Source of the DNA: Streptomyces clavuligerus
GTDB lineage: Bacteria; Actinomycetota; Actinomycetes; Streptomycetales; Streptomycetaceae
Length of the DNA: 64,000 nt
NCBI RefSeq assembly: GCF_005519465.1
Contig: NZ_CP027859.1
Span: 1 to 64,000, forward strand
Direction of reading: 5' to 3'
A program made the translations under genes and the position numbers. A model generated the notes under the pieces. The model made no database searches and was not told the DNA's origin. It worked only from the letters and a program-made list of their open reading frames with translations. Of this stretch, positions 9,095 to 18,141 are shown piece by piece; within the stretch, counting starts at the first letter, position 1; each line of letters begins with the position of its first letter.

Positions 9095-9952
9095 TCAGGC
9101 GGGCGGGGCTGTGGGGCGGTGGGCGGTCACCGTGATCGTGGCCATGCCCAGCTCTTGGAGGCCGGGCCGGGAGAGCGCTGCCAGGACGGTCGGCACGTCG
9201 TCGGGGAGAACATCCGGGAGCTCGGCGATCTCGGTGGCGAGCCGGTCGACGGTGAGCCGCCAGAACGTGCCCATCGGGGTGTCGTGCGCCACCGTGGGGA
9301 CGTGCGTGCGCATGTCGACGTCGACGAGGCCGTGGGCAGTGGCGGTTCGGGCCAGGTCCCGGCCCCAGTCCGTGCAGTCTGTACCCAGGCGCTCGGCGAG
9401 CACCCGCAGGGCTCCGAGCGACACCCGGCGGTAGCGGGGGTCCCGGGATGCCTCAAGGGAGAAAAGCGCCGGTTCCTCGATGACCAGGCGTCCACCGGGC
9501 GCCAGCCATCGCAGGATCCGGGCGAACACGGCCTCCCGGTCGGGCAGGTGGTGAAGCAGGTAGCGGACGTGGATCAGGTCGAACCCCGCTTCGGGGAGTT
9601 CGTCGCGGGTCACGTCGTGGCGCAGCACGGTGAGCCGGTCGTGCCGGAGGTCGGCGAGGAACCGGGGGTCGAGGTCGGTGGTGGTGACGTGGGCACTGGG
9701 CAGGCGGTCGAGGACGAGCCGGGTGAGGGTGCCGGCGCCGGCCGCGAGTTCGAGGACCCGGCGGACCGGGCGGGCCGGTCCGGCTGCGGGGGTGAGCAGG
9801 GCCAGCGTCGACTCCTCGTCGAGGACGGCGGCCAGGGCGAGAAGGCGGGCGTGCTCTTGCGCGTCGGCGCCGCTGAAGATCCGCTCCCCGTACCGTTCGG
9901 CGGGATGTTCGGCAGGGGGCTCGGCCGGACGTTCGGCTCGGGTGGTGGTCAT
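9095..9952 (-). CDS. Class I SAM-dependent methyltransferase
   Basis: A 285-aa protein with a Rossmann-type SAM-binding site: motif I VLELAAGAGTLT, acidic end of beta2 TTDLDP, then FDLIHVRYLLHHLPDRE and GGRLVIEEP. The N-terminal ~35 residues are Pro/Glu/Arg-rich and probably disordered. Its ATG overlaps the stop of the upstream FMN-enzyme gene by 4 bases (ATGA), so the two are translationally coupled. The HHLPDRE motif resembles small-molecule O/C-methyltransferases. Substrate unknown; coupling to an alpha-hydroxy-acid oxidase suggests a small metabolite. Confidence 0.85.
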   Translation of the reverse strand: MTTTRAERPAEPPAEHPAERYGERIFSGADAQEHARLLALAAVLDEESTLALLTPAAGPARPVRRVLELAAGAGTLTRLVLDRLPSAHVTTTDLDPRFLADLRHDRLTVLRHDVTRDELPEAGFDLIHVRYLLHHLPDREAVFARILRWLAPGGRLVIEEPALFSLEASRDPRYRRVSLGALRVLAERLGTDCTDWGRDLARTATAHGLVDVDMRTHVPTVAHDTPMGTFWRLTVDRLATEIAELPDVLPDDVPTVLAALSRPGLQELGMATITVTAHRPTAPPA

Positions 9953-11160
9953 CGGGGTCTCCGGGAGGCCGGGATGGCGGGCAGGAGGGTGAGGTCCGCT
10001 GGCGAGAGGCTGTCGGGGCGTTGGTGTCCGGTGAGAGTGAGTGCCCCGGTGAACTCGGTCTCCAGGCAGCGCAGGACGTGCTCGACGCCGGCCCGCCCCC
10101 CGGTGGCCAGGCCGTAGAGCCACGGCCGGCCGATCATGACCGCGCTCGCCCCGAGGGCCAGCGCGATCAGCACGTCGGTGCCGGTGCGGACTCCGGAGTC
10201 GAAGAGGACGGGGATCTGATCGCCGACGGCTTCGGCCACGAGGGGCAGGCAGTCCAGGGCGGCTGGGCCGCTGTCGAGTTGGCGACCGCCGTGATTGGAG
10301 ACGATCAGGGCGTCGGCGCCCGCGTCGCGGAGCCGGACCGCCTCGTCCGCCCGGCACACTCCCTTGACGGCGAGGGGAAGGTCTGTCCAGGAGCGGAGGA
10401 GTTCGAGGTCCCCGGGGGCCAGGGCGGGGCGGGTGTAGTAGCGGTTCCAGGCCACGGCGGCGGCTCGTACCTCGGCCGGGCCGAGGGCCCGGGCGGGTTC
10501 CGGGGACGGTTCCTGGGAGAGTCCGGCGAGTTCGCGGAAGCGCGGGTCGGAGAGGTAGTTGCCCAGCCCGTGACCCCGGCCGAACGGGAAGAAGCCGGTG
10601 TCCAGTTCGCGGGTCCGCCAGCCGGCCACGTGGCAGTCGCCCTGGAGCACGACGGCCGTGTAGCCGGCCTTCTCGGCGCGTTCGAGGAGCGAGCGGGCCA
10701 GTGATCCGTCGTCGGGCCAGGCGAACTGGAACCAGCGCCTGCCCTCGGGGGCGGCCCGCGCGACCTCTTCCAGCGGGGTGGAGGAGGCCGAGGACAGCAC
10801 CTGCACGACGCCGACTGCGGCGGCGGCCTCGGCCGCCGCCTTCTCGGCCTCTGGGTGGGCAAGCTCGGCGACCCCGGCCGGGGCGAGCATCACCGGGAGG
10901 CTCATGGGCGTGTCCAGGATCGTGCACGAGGTATCGGCAGGGCGACCGTCCCGCAGGATGCGGTAGGTCAGGCCCCAGCGGGCGAACGCCTCCTCGTTCG
11001 CGGCCACCGTCCGCTCGCGGCCCGCCCCGCCCGCGATGTACGCGAAGGTCCGGCTCGGCAGCGCCTCCCGCGCGGCCTCGACGAGCCCCTCCACCGTGAA
11101 CGGGAACGGGCTTCCGCCGGCGGCGAAGACCGCGCTCTGATAACCACCCGTGTATCCCAT
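9949..11160 (-). CDS. FMN-dependent alpha-hydroxy-acid oxidase (lactate 2-monooxygenase type)
   Basis: A 403-aa protein of the L-lactate oxidase/glycolate oxidase family. Features are YIAGGAGRERT near residue 40, the active-site motif SNHGGRQLD with catalytic His290, and the FMN-phosphate site DSGVRTGTDVLIALALGA with IGRPWLYGLA. The N-terminal part resembles lactate 2-monooxygenase. Start ATG at 11160 with GGAGGAG upstream. It would oxidise an alpha-hydroxy acid, passing electrons to O2. The downstream methyltransferase overlaps by 4 bases, so the pair forms an operon. Confidence 0.88.
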   Translation of the reverse strand: MGYTGGYQSAVFAAGGSPFPFTVEGLVEAAREALPSRTFAYIAGGAGRERTVAANEEAFARWGLTYRILRDGRPADTSCTILDTPMSLPVMLAPAGVAELAHPEAEKAAAEAAAAVGVVQVLSSASSTPLEEVARAAPEGRRWFQFAWPDDGSLARSLLERAEKAGYTAVVLQGDCHVAGWRTRELDTGFFPFGRGHGLGNYLSDPRFRELAGLSQEPSPEPARALGPAEVRAAAVAWNRYYTRPALAPGDLELLRSWTDLPLAVKGVCRADEAVRLRDAGADALIVSNHGGRQLDSGPAALDCLPLVAEAVGDQIPVLFDSGVRTGTDVLIALALGASAVMIGRPWLYGLATGGRAGVEHVLRCLETEFTGALTLTGHQRPDSLSPADLTLLPAIPASRRPR

Positions 11161-12170
11161 GGCGTACTCCTCCACATCGTCGGCATGAGGATGCCCGTGA
11201 TGATCACGGGCCGATATGGGGGAAGGGGGGAACGGCCGGTTCCCCACGCATGGTCGTCCATTCTCGATCGGCTCCGACGAGCGGGGCCTCCTGGGGCGGA
11301 CGGGCGCCCGAGGGCGGTCACGAGGGCATGGGACCACGGGGCGGCGGGGCGGATGCGGGCCTGTTCGCACAGGCTCCGATCCGGGTGGCGGGCTCAAGGA
11401 TCACCAGTACCCGCAGAGCGGCCTTCGGGCTGCCGCGCGGTCACCACGTCCCCGGCCGCGAGACCGACCGCGGCCCGACCCCCGCCCCTTCCACGCCCCG
11501 GACGGCACCCCGGCCCCGTCCTGGGCAGCGCGCAGCGGCGTACCCGCCGTGCGGTGGCCGTCATCGTCGGCCGTCACCCCGCGGAAGGGGCAGCGCCACC
11601 CGGACCGCGGGCGAACAGGCGGCATGCCGATCACCGGCCCATGGGACCTCGGTGTTGACCTGTGTGAAAGCGCGATCCGGTGCCTTCCCGCCAGGCGGGA
11701 GGCCTTCATCGACTCTTCACCGCCCCGCCCGCCGCCGGGGAGCCCGTCGTATGGGGACCGGACACCTCCGTGTCGTCCTTCCATCCGGAAGAGGCCCGGC
11801 CCCCTGTGCCGAAACGAGCAAGGGGGGACTGCCTGCCCGTCCCGCTCAGAGCATCCGGGCCGCGCGCTGTGCGCGAGCGGGCCGGGTCCACTGTGCGAAG
11901 CCGCCCCTTGACCGCGGTCTGCTCGCCGCTCGCCACCGATGCCCGTTGCGCCCCTTGGCTGCCCCTCATCCTCCCGGTTTGTCCATGAGAGGCATCGAGG
12001 TCGGCCTGCGCCGCGAGCGGGCGGGCGGGTGCTGTGGGACTCGTTCGGGGGTGTCTCGGATGCGGGTCCGGTCGGGAGGGGGTGATCTGGGGGTGACCTT
12101 CCGGCCGCGGCGGTGGGCTGTGCGGCCCGGAGCGCGGCCGGTCCGCCCCGGCCGAGAAGGAATACCGCCC
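11161..12170. other. 1-kb intergenic region, no confident gene
   Basis: Open frames exist in several phases but show no recognisable motif, consistent codon bias or ribosome binding site. A short perfect hairpin (TCCCGCC/GGCGGGA) lies near 11687-11702. It may hold the promoter regions of the two flanking divergent genes, or decayed coding sequence too degraded to read. Confidence 0.4.
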
Positions 12171-12548
12171 GTGAAGAACGTCGCGAGAGTCGGCGCCGCC
12201 GTCGTGGCCCTGGTCTGTAGCACCGCGCTCCAGGCAGGCACCACAGCCGGCGCGACGGACCTGGCGCCCCCGCCCATCACGACCACTGTCCCCGACGCCC
12301 TCGAAGCTCCCGACACCCCCGGCGCCGCCTGCTCCCAGGGACGCGCCCCGGCATCCGGGCGGCTTCCTCAGGTCGACTGCGCCCGCTGCCAGGCGTTTTG
12401 GGGCAAGATCGGCTGCTGCTATCTCATCAACAAGAGGTGCTGCAACTACACGCCGCCACCGCCCGCCGCGTCCCGAGTGACGGGGAAACCCGAGTCCGTG
12501 GCGGTACCGCTGTGGTCGGAGCCGCCTCGGCTCCCCCTCCGCTCCTGA
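12171..12548 (+). CDS. Small secreted Cys-rich peptide
   Basis: Start GTG at 12171 (GAGAAGGA 9 bases upstream); the frame is open further upstream but without signs of coding. The product is 125 aa with a signal peptide (residues 1-28, VKNVARVGAAVVALVCSTAL then small residues). The mature part has a compact Cys cluster CARCQAF, IGCCY, RCCNY plus an upstream ACSQG. The paired Cys and the short length suggest a disulfide-rich exported peptide. A Pro/Ala tail follows. No family recognised; could be a bacteriocin-like, inhibitor-like or structural peptide. Confidence 0.6.
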   Translation: MKNVARVGAAVVALVCSTALQAGTTAGATDLAPPPITTTVPDALEAPDTPGAACSQGRAPASGRLPQVDCARCQAFWGKIGCCYLINKRCCNYTPPPPAASRVTGKPESVAVPLWSEPPRLPLRS

Positions 12549-12648
12549 CGACGCCGGGTGGCGTTCCCGGCCCGGGCCGTGAGGGTGATGCGCCGGGCGG
12601 TCCGGCGGATGCGCGGGAAGGCTGCTTCCGGGCGGCCGGACGGGCCGC

Positions 12649-13050
12649 ATGGTGAACGGTTTCGGGAGCGTGGGTGGGGTGCGCGTCAGGTACGCAGGCC
12701 GGGTGGCCTGCACGGGTGCGGCAGTCCTGGGGGCAGTGGCGGTGACGCTGCCCGCCGCGGCGGCGCAGCCACGTGCTGTGGAGCACGGGTACGTGGTGTT
12801 CACCCGGTCGCAGGCCGCGTGGACTTTGCCCGAGGGAGTGGACTCGGTCACGGTCTTCATGATCGGCGGGGGCGGTGGTGGTGCCGGTGGAGGTGGGGGC
12901 GGCGGAGGAGGGGGCGGTGAGGCGTGGAACGTCGTCGGCTCGACCCAGGGCCGGTCCGGAGGTTCCGGAGGAGGGGGCGGCGGGGGCCGGGCCCTGTGCT
13001 ACACGGCCACGGTGACGCCGTATCCCTTTGGGCCGGATCCGCGGACCTAG
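12649..13050 (+). pseudogene. Broken secreted glycine-rich protein
   Basis: Encodes a signal peptide (ending near AAAAQPRA) and FTRSQAAWTLPEGVDSVTVF followed by long glycine runs, the pattern of secreted Gly-rich domains (W.vP.gV..v.v...GgGGgg). The frame stops with TAG at 13048. The same frame after the stop reads IVVGTGGSYGSGGAGAEGG, which is the expected continuation, so a nonsense change or small rearrangement has truncated it. A second, frameshifted member of the same family lies at 47200-47631. Confidence 0.5.
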
Positions 13051-13144
13051 CGAATCGTCGTGGGTACGGGCGGCTCGTACGGGAGCGGCGGCGCGGGTGC
13101 TGAGGGCGGTGCGGGCCAGGAAGGCTCCCGGCGTCAAGCCACCC

Positions 13145-13450
13145 ACCGGCCGATGTCCGCGAACGGCCCGGCCCGGCCCGTTCCTTGAGTATCACGAGGA
13201 CCTGGGTGTGGACCCGGTCCACCGCCTGGTGCTCGATGTCGGTCGCGATGCCGATGCCCAGGCGCCGGACGTAGGTGTACTCGTCTTCGTCCTTCCACTG
13301 CCAGGCAGTGAGGTCGGGGTCGATGACGAGGTCGACGGTCAGGTCGAGGGTGTGGGCTTGTCGGTGTGGCGGTAGCTCAGGTGCGGGGCCGTGGTCTGCT
13401 GGATCTGTTCGACCGTGCGACCTTCGGCACCCCCGAGGACACGCAGCACG
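13145..13450 (-). pseudogene. DUF402 (FomD-like) gene fragment
   Basis: The minus strand reads LDLTVDLVIDPDLTAWQWKD then EDEYTYVRRLGI and ATDIEHQAVDRVHTQVL, the DUF402 core (DLVVDPDG..WKDEDE). It is preceded in another frame by RTVEQIQQTTAPHLSYRHTD, the expected upstream part, so one frameshift separates the halves. The N-terminal third is missing. DUF402 proteins are FomD-like nucleotide diphosphatases. This copy is not functional. Confidence 0.55.
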
Positions 13451-14098
13451 CCACAGCCGCGAGGCTGGGTGCGTCCACGTCTTCACCCGAAGGGGTGAAA
13501 CAGTGGCATCGGTCCGGGCTGGAACGCGCGGTCGCCGCCTGCCGTCGACGCCGTCCGGCAGGGCTGCCGTACAGGGACCGCGGGCGGGAAGGGACAGTCT
13601 GCGGGGGCGTGTTCCGGCGGCCGGTCCGGGGCCTACCGCGCCCGGAGCGTACGTCGGCACCGGTCTCCGTCCGGCGAGCCGCGGCGCCTCCGCCCCAGGT
13701 CACGCCGCCTCACCCGGCTGAGGAAGCGTGGCCGCCCCGGCGCCGCTGCGCCGGGCCCGGGCCTCGCCAGTGCGACGCGCACCCAACCGCCGCACCGGCC
13801 AGGGGCGGGGTCTCCCCTCCCTCCGCACCCGCCCTCCTCACCGCTTCCCCTCGCCCCGCAGTGGCTTGATCACAGCTCTTGCCGCGTGCGAGAACGCCCT
13901 CGCATCCTGTCCGGGCGTGCCAGGCGCCTGTTTGCGGGATGTCCTCGGGGGTGTCCCGGTTGTGTCCGGCGGTCGTCCCCTTGCCATTCCCGGCCTGGGA
14001 CGACGACTCCCCGACCGCCCTCCGCCGGCTTTGGGGAGCCGACCGACCGTTCACCCCCGCGCCCCCGCGCCGGGCCCCAGGAAAAAGGAACTCCCCGT
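13451..14098. other. Intergenic, no gene seen
   Basis: About 650 bases with no recognisable coding frame. The last 10 bases provide the AAAAAGGA ribosome binding site of the beta-propeller gene. Confidence 0.4.
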
Positions 14099-15523
14099 AT
14101 GCGTCCGCCCACCACATCCGTCCGATCCCGGAAGCAGCCGGGGCGCATCCTGCTCGCGATGGCCGGTTCCTGCGGCCTGGCCGTGGCCTCGCTGACCGCC
14201 GTGACCCCGGCCGCTCACTCCGCCCCCGCCCCCGCGGCGTGGGCCGCGGCCGAGGCGCCGCTCGCCTATGTCGCGAACTACAGCGACGACACCGTCTCCG
14301 TGATCGATACCGCCACCGAGACCGTCACTTCCACCTTCCCGGTCGGCGACGGCCCCAAGGGCCTGGCCGCCTCCCCGGACGGCGGCCGTCTCTATGTGAG
14401 CAACGGGAACGCCGGAACCGTCTCCGTGGTCGACACCGCCACGGGCACGGTCATCGCGACCGTCCCCGTAACGGGCAGCCCCAACGGCATCGCTGTCACA
14501 CCCGACGGGTCCCGTGCCTATGTCGTCACCAGCGGCAACAGCCGGCTGACGGTGATCGACACCGCGGCGAACACGGTGACCACCACCATCGCTGTCGGCA
14601 GCGCCCCCCAGCAGGTCGCCGTCTCCCCCGACGGCGCCCGCGCCTATGTCACCAACTACAACGACCGCTCGGTGTCGGTGGTCGACACCGCCACGAACAC
14701 CGTCACCGGCACCATCGACGTCCGCGGATTCCCCCAGGGCGTCGCCTTCACCCCCGACAGCGGCCGGGCCTATGTCACCCGCCCCTACTCCAACTCCGTA
14801 GTGGCGATCAACACAGCCACCAACGCCGTGTCCGCCAACATCCCCCTCACCGACCGCCCGTACGGCGTCACCGCCTCCCCGGACGGCACGCGGGTCTACG
14901 TCTCCCGGCACTGGGGCGCCACCGTCGCCACCATCGCCACCGCGACCAACACCGTCAGCGCGACCGCCCTCGCCGGGAACACCCCCGGCGAGGTGGCCGT
15001 GACCCCGGACGGCGGCCATGTCTACGCCACCAACGGCAACTCGGCCACCGTCTCCGTGATCGACACCGCCACCGGCACCACCAACGCCATCCCCGTGGGA
15101 GTGACCCCCGCCGATGTCGTGATCGCCGAACGCCCCACCGCCGACCTCGGCGTGGCACTGACCGCCACCCCCCGCCCCGGCCTGCTCAACGGCCGTATCG
15201 ACTACACCGTGACCCTCACCAACCACGGACCCCGCACCCTCGCCTCCGCCGCCGTCACCGTGGGTCTGCCCAGCCCCACCGGCTCGACCAGCCCCGACTG
15301 CGCCCTCACCACCGGCACCGCCACCTGCACCGCCACCGGCCTCGCGCCCGGCGCGAGCACCACCCGTCAGATCACCGTGCCCGTCGGCATCCTCAGCCTC
15401 GGCACCCCGTACACCGTCACCGCCACCCGCACCACCAGCGCGCCCACCGACCCCAACCCCGCCAACGACCGCGCGTCCCGCACCTGCACCGCCACCACCG
15501 GGCTGATCATCAGCTGCTCCTGA
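14099..15523 (+). CDS. Secreted YVTN beta-propeller protein with C-terminal DUF11-like domain
   Basis: Start ATG at 14099 with AAAAAGGA 8 bases before; 474 aa. A long signal peptide (about 1-50) is followed by seven to eight ~42-residue blades of YVTN type, each with A.tPDG.r.YV.n...n.vsViDTAT.tVt. A DUF11/CARDB-like Ig domain follows (PRPGLLNGRIDYTVTLTNHG to residue ~465). The C-terminus ends GLIISCS. Such proteins are extracellular binding or scaffold proteins; ligand unknown. It seems intact and transcribed alone. Confidence 0.85.
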   Translation: MRPPTTSVRSRKQPGRILLAMAGSCGLAVASLTAVTPAAHSAPAPAAWAAAEAPLAYVANYSDDTVSVIDTATETVTSTFPVGDGPKGLAASPDGGRLYVSNGNAGTVSVVDTATGTVIATVPVTGSPNGIAVTPDGSRAYVVTSGNSRLTVIDTAANTVTTTIAVGSAPQQVAVSPDGARAYVTNYNDRSVSVVDTATNTVTGTIDVRGFPQGVAFTPDSGRAYVTRPYSNSVVAINTATNAVSANIPLTDRPYGVTASPDGTRVYVSRHWGATVATIATATNTVSATALAGNTPGEVAVTPDGGHVYATNGNSATVSVIDTATGTTNAIPVGVTPADVVIAERPTADLGVALTATPRPGLLNGRIDYTVTLTNHGPRTLASAAVTVGLPSPTGSTSPDCALTTGTATCTATGLAPGASTTRQITVPVGILSLGTPYTVTATRTTSAPTDPNPANDRASRTCTATTGLIISCS

Positions 15524-15747
15524 TACTCCCGTAGCGGTGGAGGCCGGCCCGGCAGCCCGCCTCCACCGGCCCCTACCGGCCCCACCGCTCAGCGGCGCGA
15601 AGCCCGACCACGCCCCGGCCGGGAAGGCACGTGCTCCGCTGCGGCCAGCCTTGTCAGGCATGCGTGGTGGGCTGTCAGGTGCTGTGCGCAGGCGGATGGT
15701 GATCAGGCGATAGGGCCGGGTGCAGCCGGGGGCTGGAGCTCGCGGCT

Positions 15748-15783
15748 GGCCGGCCCCGGGACGGTGCCGTCCCGGGGCCGGCC
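15748..15783 (-). terminator. Strong 17-bp hairpin terminator
   Basis: 15748-15764 is the exact reverse complement of 15767-15783 with a 2-base apex. It starts 4 bases after the stop of the minus-strand ORF ending at 15787, so it most likely terminates that transcript. Confidence 0.7.
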
Positions 15784-15786
15784 GGG

Positions 15787-16014
15787 CTACAGGCGGCGTC
15801 CGAACAGGCCGCGGCCCTTCTTCGTCGTGGCGGCGGGCGCGGCGCGGGCGGAGACTTCCTCCGCCTGGCGGCGGGCGCGGCGTTCGGCTTCGGACCGGGC
15901 GAGGTGCTCCTGCTCGAACGGTCCGCACAGGTGGTCCCGCTGCCCGGGCCGCCCACGGGTCCGGACCTGCTGCCAGCGGTCGTCGCTGAACCGTCTCCCG
16001 CAGCCGACGCACAC
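15787..16014 (-). CDS. Small CxxC protein downstream of the replication-relaxation gene
   Basis: A 75-aa product from a GTG start: VCVGCGRRFSDDRW, a charged middle with HLCGPFEQEHL, then a long Arg/Ala/Glu helix and a basic tail TTKKGRGLFGRRL. The CVGC and LC cysteines suggest a zinc site. Protein-like sequence (ECEAAEREARRP) continues upstream of this start without a start codon, so the real 5' end may be lost at the 23-bp repeat. Position right after a replication-relaxation gene points to a plasmid or integrative-element origin. Confidence 0.5.
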   Translation of the reverse strand: MCVGCGRRFSDDRWQQVRTRGRPGQRDHLCGPFEQEHLARSEAERRARRQAEEVSARAAPAATTKKGRGLFGRRL

Positions 16015-16040
16015 GGGCCGCCGCGCTTCCCGCTCGGCGG

Positions 16041-16063
16041 CCTCGCACTCTGTACGGCGCCTA
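16041..16063. repeat. 23-bp direct repeat, copy B
   Basis: Identical to bases 1-23. On the minus strand its first three bases are the TAG stop of the replication-relaxation remnant, and the rest leads into the CxxC ORF. Confidence 0.75.
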
Positions 16064-16760
16064 CGGACCGTTGAGCTTGATGGCGTAGAGCCGGTCGCCG
16101 TCGGGGTTGTCCAGGGTCTCGGGCAGCGTCCGCCAGCCGTCGCGGCCGAGCCTGCGCCACACCGCGCCCACGGCACCGGCCGGATCGGCGGTGATCCGCT
16201 CCCAGCTCGGTGACGACCACCGGCAGCGCCTGGTCGTTTAGTCGACCACCGCGACGCCCTCTCCCCACCCAGATACGGGACACCGGCGAACCAGGGGCGG
16301 GCGGCCTGCTCCAGGCTCCGCATCCGGCCCCTCCCGCTGCGCGACCATCCATCCGACTGCCCAGTGGACAACGAACACCACCGGCACATAGCCCTCACGA
16401 CCTGTCGCCGGGTAGAGGCACCACCACAGCCGGAACCCGTGCACCTCCGCGCCCTCGCGGCGGGCCGCCCGCTCCCGGTGCGGACCGGCCTTCGGCGCCG
16501 GCAATTCGAACACTCGGCGTAGCGGCGCACCTTGGCGGCCAAGTCGTCGACGGGCTCGGTGACGCGGTCGACCTCCAGCAGTATCGCGGGCACTCCGGCG
16601 TCCGGCTCACCCCGGTCGTCGGGCTTCGGCTTCCGCAGCGCGGAGATCCTGATGTTCTTCGGCAGCAGCAGCCGGGCTTCCTTGTGCCCCTGCTCGGTGA
16701 GGACCCACAGCTGGTGTCCGGACTCCAGGCGGGTCTCCACCCGGACCCTCTCGACGCGCG
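16061..16760 (-). pseudogene. Replication-relaxation family protein, frameshifted and 5'-truncated
   Basis: Reading right to left, the recognisable pieces are HQLWVLTEQGHKEA and LLEVDRVTEPVDDLAAKVRR then YAE; in a second frame FELPAPKAGPHRERAARREG then HGFRLWWCLYP and VPVVFVVHW; then ALPVVVTEL; and in a last frame WERITADPAGAVGAVWRRLG ending DRLYAIKLNGP and TAG at 16061-16063. This is the C-terminal part of the Replic_Relax family found on actinomycete plasmids and integrative elements. At least three frameshifts separate the pieces and the N-terminus is lost near the CRISPR-like repeats. Confidence 0.65.
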
Positions 16761-16762
16761 AA

Positions 16763-16847
16763 CGATCCCCGCGGGGCGGGGCAGACTGTGATGAGGAGTC
16801 GATGCATGAGTACATCGCCGGGCGACCCCCGCGCGGGCGGGGCAGAC
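16763..16847. CRISPR. Possible two-repeat CRISPR relic
   Basis: Two near-identical ~25-base elements lie at 16763-16786 and 16823-16847. They share CCCCGCG, GGGCGGGGCAGAC and their ends are exactly 61 bases apart, the repeat-plus-spacer period of type I-E arrays, with a GC-rich inner dyad as in such repeats. One copy has a 1-base deletion and one substitution. No further repeats and no cas genes are visible, so this could be chance or a relic. Confidence 0.3.
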
Positions 16848-17129
16848 ACTTCGTGACCTTGGACGTTGTCACGTGATCATGCTGTTTTCATTTACCTGCA
16901 TTCGAGGCCGTTGCTCCGTTGTCCGCAGGTGAGCTGGGCTGGGTGTTCAACGGTATCGGGCGGTGCGGTCGTTGTGGGGGTGTCCGGTCGACTTCCGTAT
17001 TACGGAGCGTGCCACATCCCCGGTGTGGGGTTCGGTGGAGTCGGTCGGGTCCGGTGCCGGTTCAGCGGAACTGTGCCTGGCCGGGGAGGCCCGCCCGGTG
17101 GTCTTCGAGGATGGCGTCGAGGACATTGA
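16848..17129. other. Intergenic with a possible gene scrap
   Basis: On the minus strand about 17090-17150 reads AINVLDAILEDHRAGLPGQA followed by a stop, which looks like the end of a real protein, but nothing upstream supports a gene. Otherwise empty. Confidence 0.25.
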
Positions 17130-18036
17130 TTGCGGTGGTTCCGTCAGGGCCGCAACCGTCATCGGTTCACCGAACGGCTCCACGACAACCTCCGGGTGGC
17201 CAGCACCCTGGACAACATCTCCGCCGCTGTCGAAGCGCTGCGCCCGCTGGCGACCAAGGGCGGGCAGCGCGGATTCGCGGTCCGGGTGCGGCGGCGCGAC
17301 AAACGGTTCCCGCTGGCCTCGTCCCGGATGGAGGCGTACCTCGGCGGCCGGATTCTCGCGGAGCTGGACGGTCTCCGGGTCGACCTCGGCGCACCCGATG
17401 TCACCCTGACCGTGGGGATCGACCGCAAGGGGACCTATGTGTCCGAAGTCGGTACCCGGGGCTGAGCGGGCTGCCCGGCGGGGCCGGCGGCCGGGCCCCG
17501 CTGCTCCTGTCCGGCGGCCATGACTCGCCCGTCGCCGGGCACCGCGCCATGCGGCCTGGCCTGGCCTGCGACTTCGTCCACTTCAGCGGAGCCCCGTACA
17601 CCAACGCGTCCTCGGTCTACAAGGCGTACGCCCTCGCCCGGGAGCTGAACCGCTACCAGCCGCCCGGGCGGCTCCATGTCATCGCCCTGGGCAAGGCACA
17701 GAAGCCGGGGCCGGACGGCTCCAGGCCGTCGCCCAGTGCCCGCTGGCGGCCCGCACCGCCTCGGCACTGGCCGCGCGGACCGGTGCCGAAGCCCTGGTGA
17801 CAGGCGACAGCCGAAGATCATCGACGAGGCCCGCAGGGTCGGCACCGCCGACATCTCGACCCTGCCCGACGAGGACTGCTGCTCGCTGCTCGCACCGCCC
17901 CGGGCCGGCACCCGGGCCGAACTGCCGCGGTTGCGGTCCGTGGAGCGGCGGATCGATCTGGACGAGGTGGTCGAGGCGCTGCTCGACAGCCTCCAGACCA
18001 TGGCGCCCGGCACCGGGGAAACAGCCCACCACCGTG
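17130..18036 (+). pseudogene. thiI-like tRNA sulfurtransferase, degraded
   Basis: Pieces in order: NRHRFTERLHDNL and the THUMP domain up to KGTYVSEVGTRG with a TGA at 17463; a new frame with the PP-loop LLLSGGHDSPVAG, FVHFSGAPYTNASSVYKAYA and LGKAQ; ALVTGDS; then IIDEARRVGTADISTLPDED and CCSLL to about 18000. ThiI makes 4-thiouridine in tRNA using an adenylated intermediate. The 5' end is missing, two or more frameshifts occur, and about 35 codons between VTGDS and IIDEA are deleted. No functional protein is possible. Confidence 0.7.
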
Positions 18037-18141
18037 CCAGCTCCGGCCCGCGCCACCCCGGCAGCCACCGCCGGTTGACCACCTGCCGTCGTCCGGGGGC
18101 CGTCTCCCGGGCTCGCCTCGTTGCCGGGCAGCGGGCCCGGC

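Noticed and set aside
9095..11160. Biosynthetic gene cluster around the FMN oxidase and methyltransferase
   Set aside because: Only two coupled tailoring-like genes are present; no core synthase, ligase or peptide precursor is nearby.
11250..12170. Long 5' extension of the Cys-rich peptide frame
   Set aside because: Low-complexity Arg/Pro sequence without family features; a ribosome binding site and signal peptide place the start at 12171.
14051..16048. 665-codon minus-strand frame opposite the beta-propeller gene
   Set aside because: Repetitive Gly/Asp/Val sequence is the reverse image of the propeller repeats.
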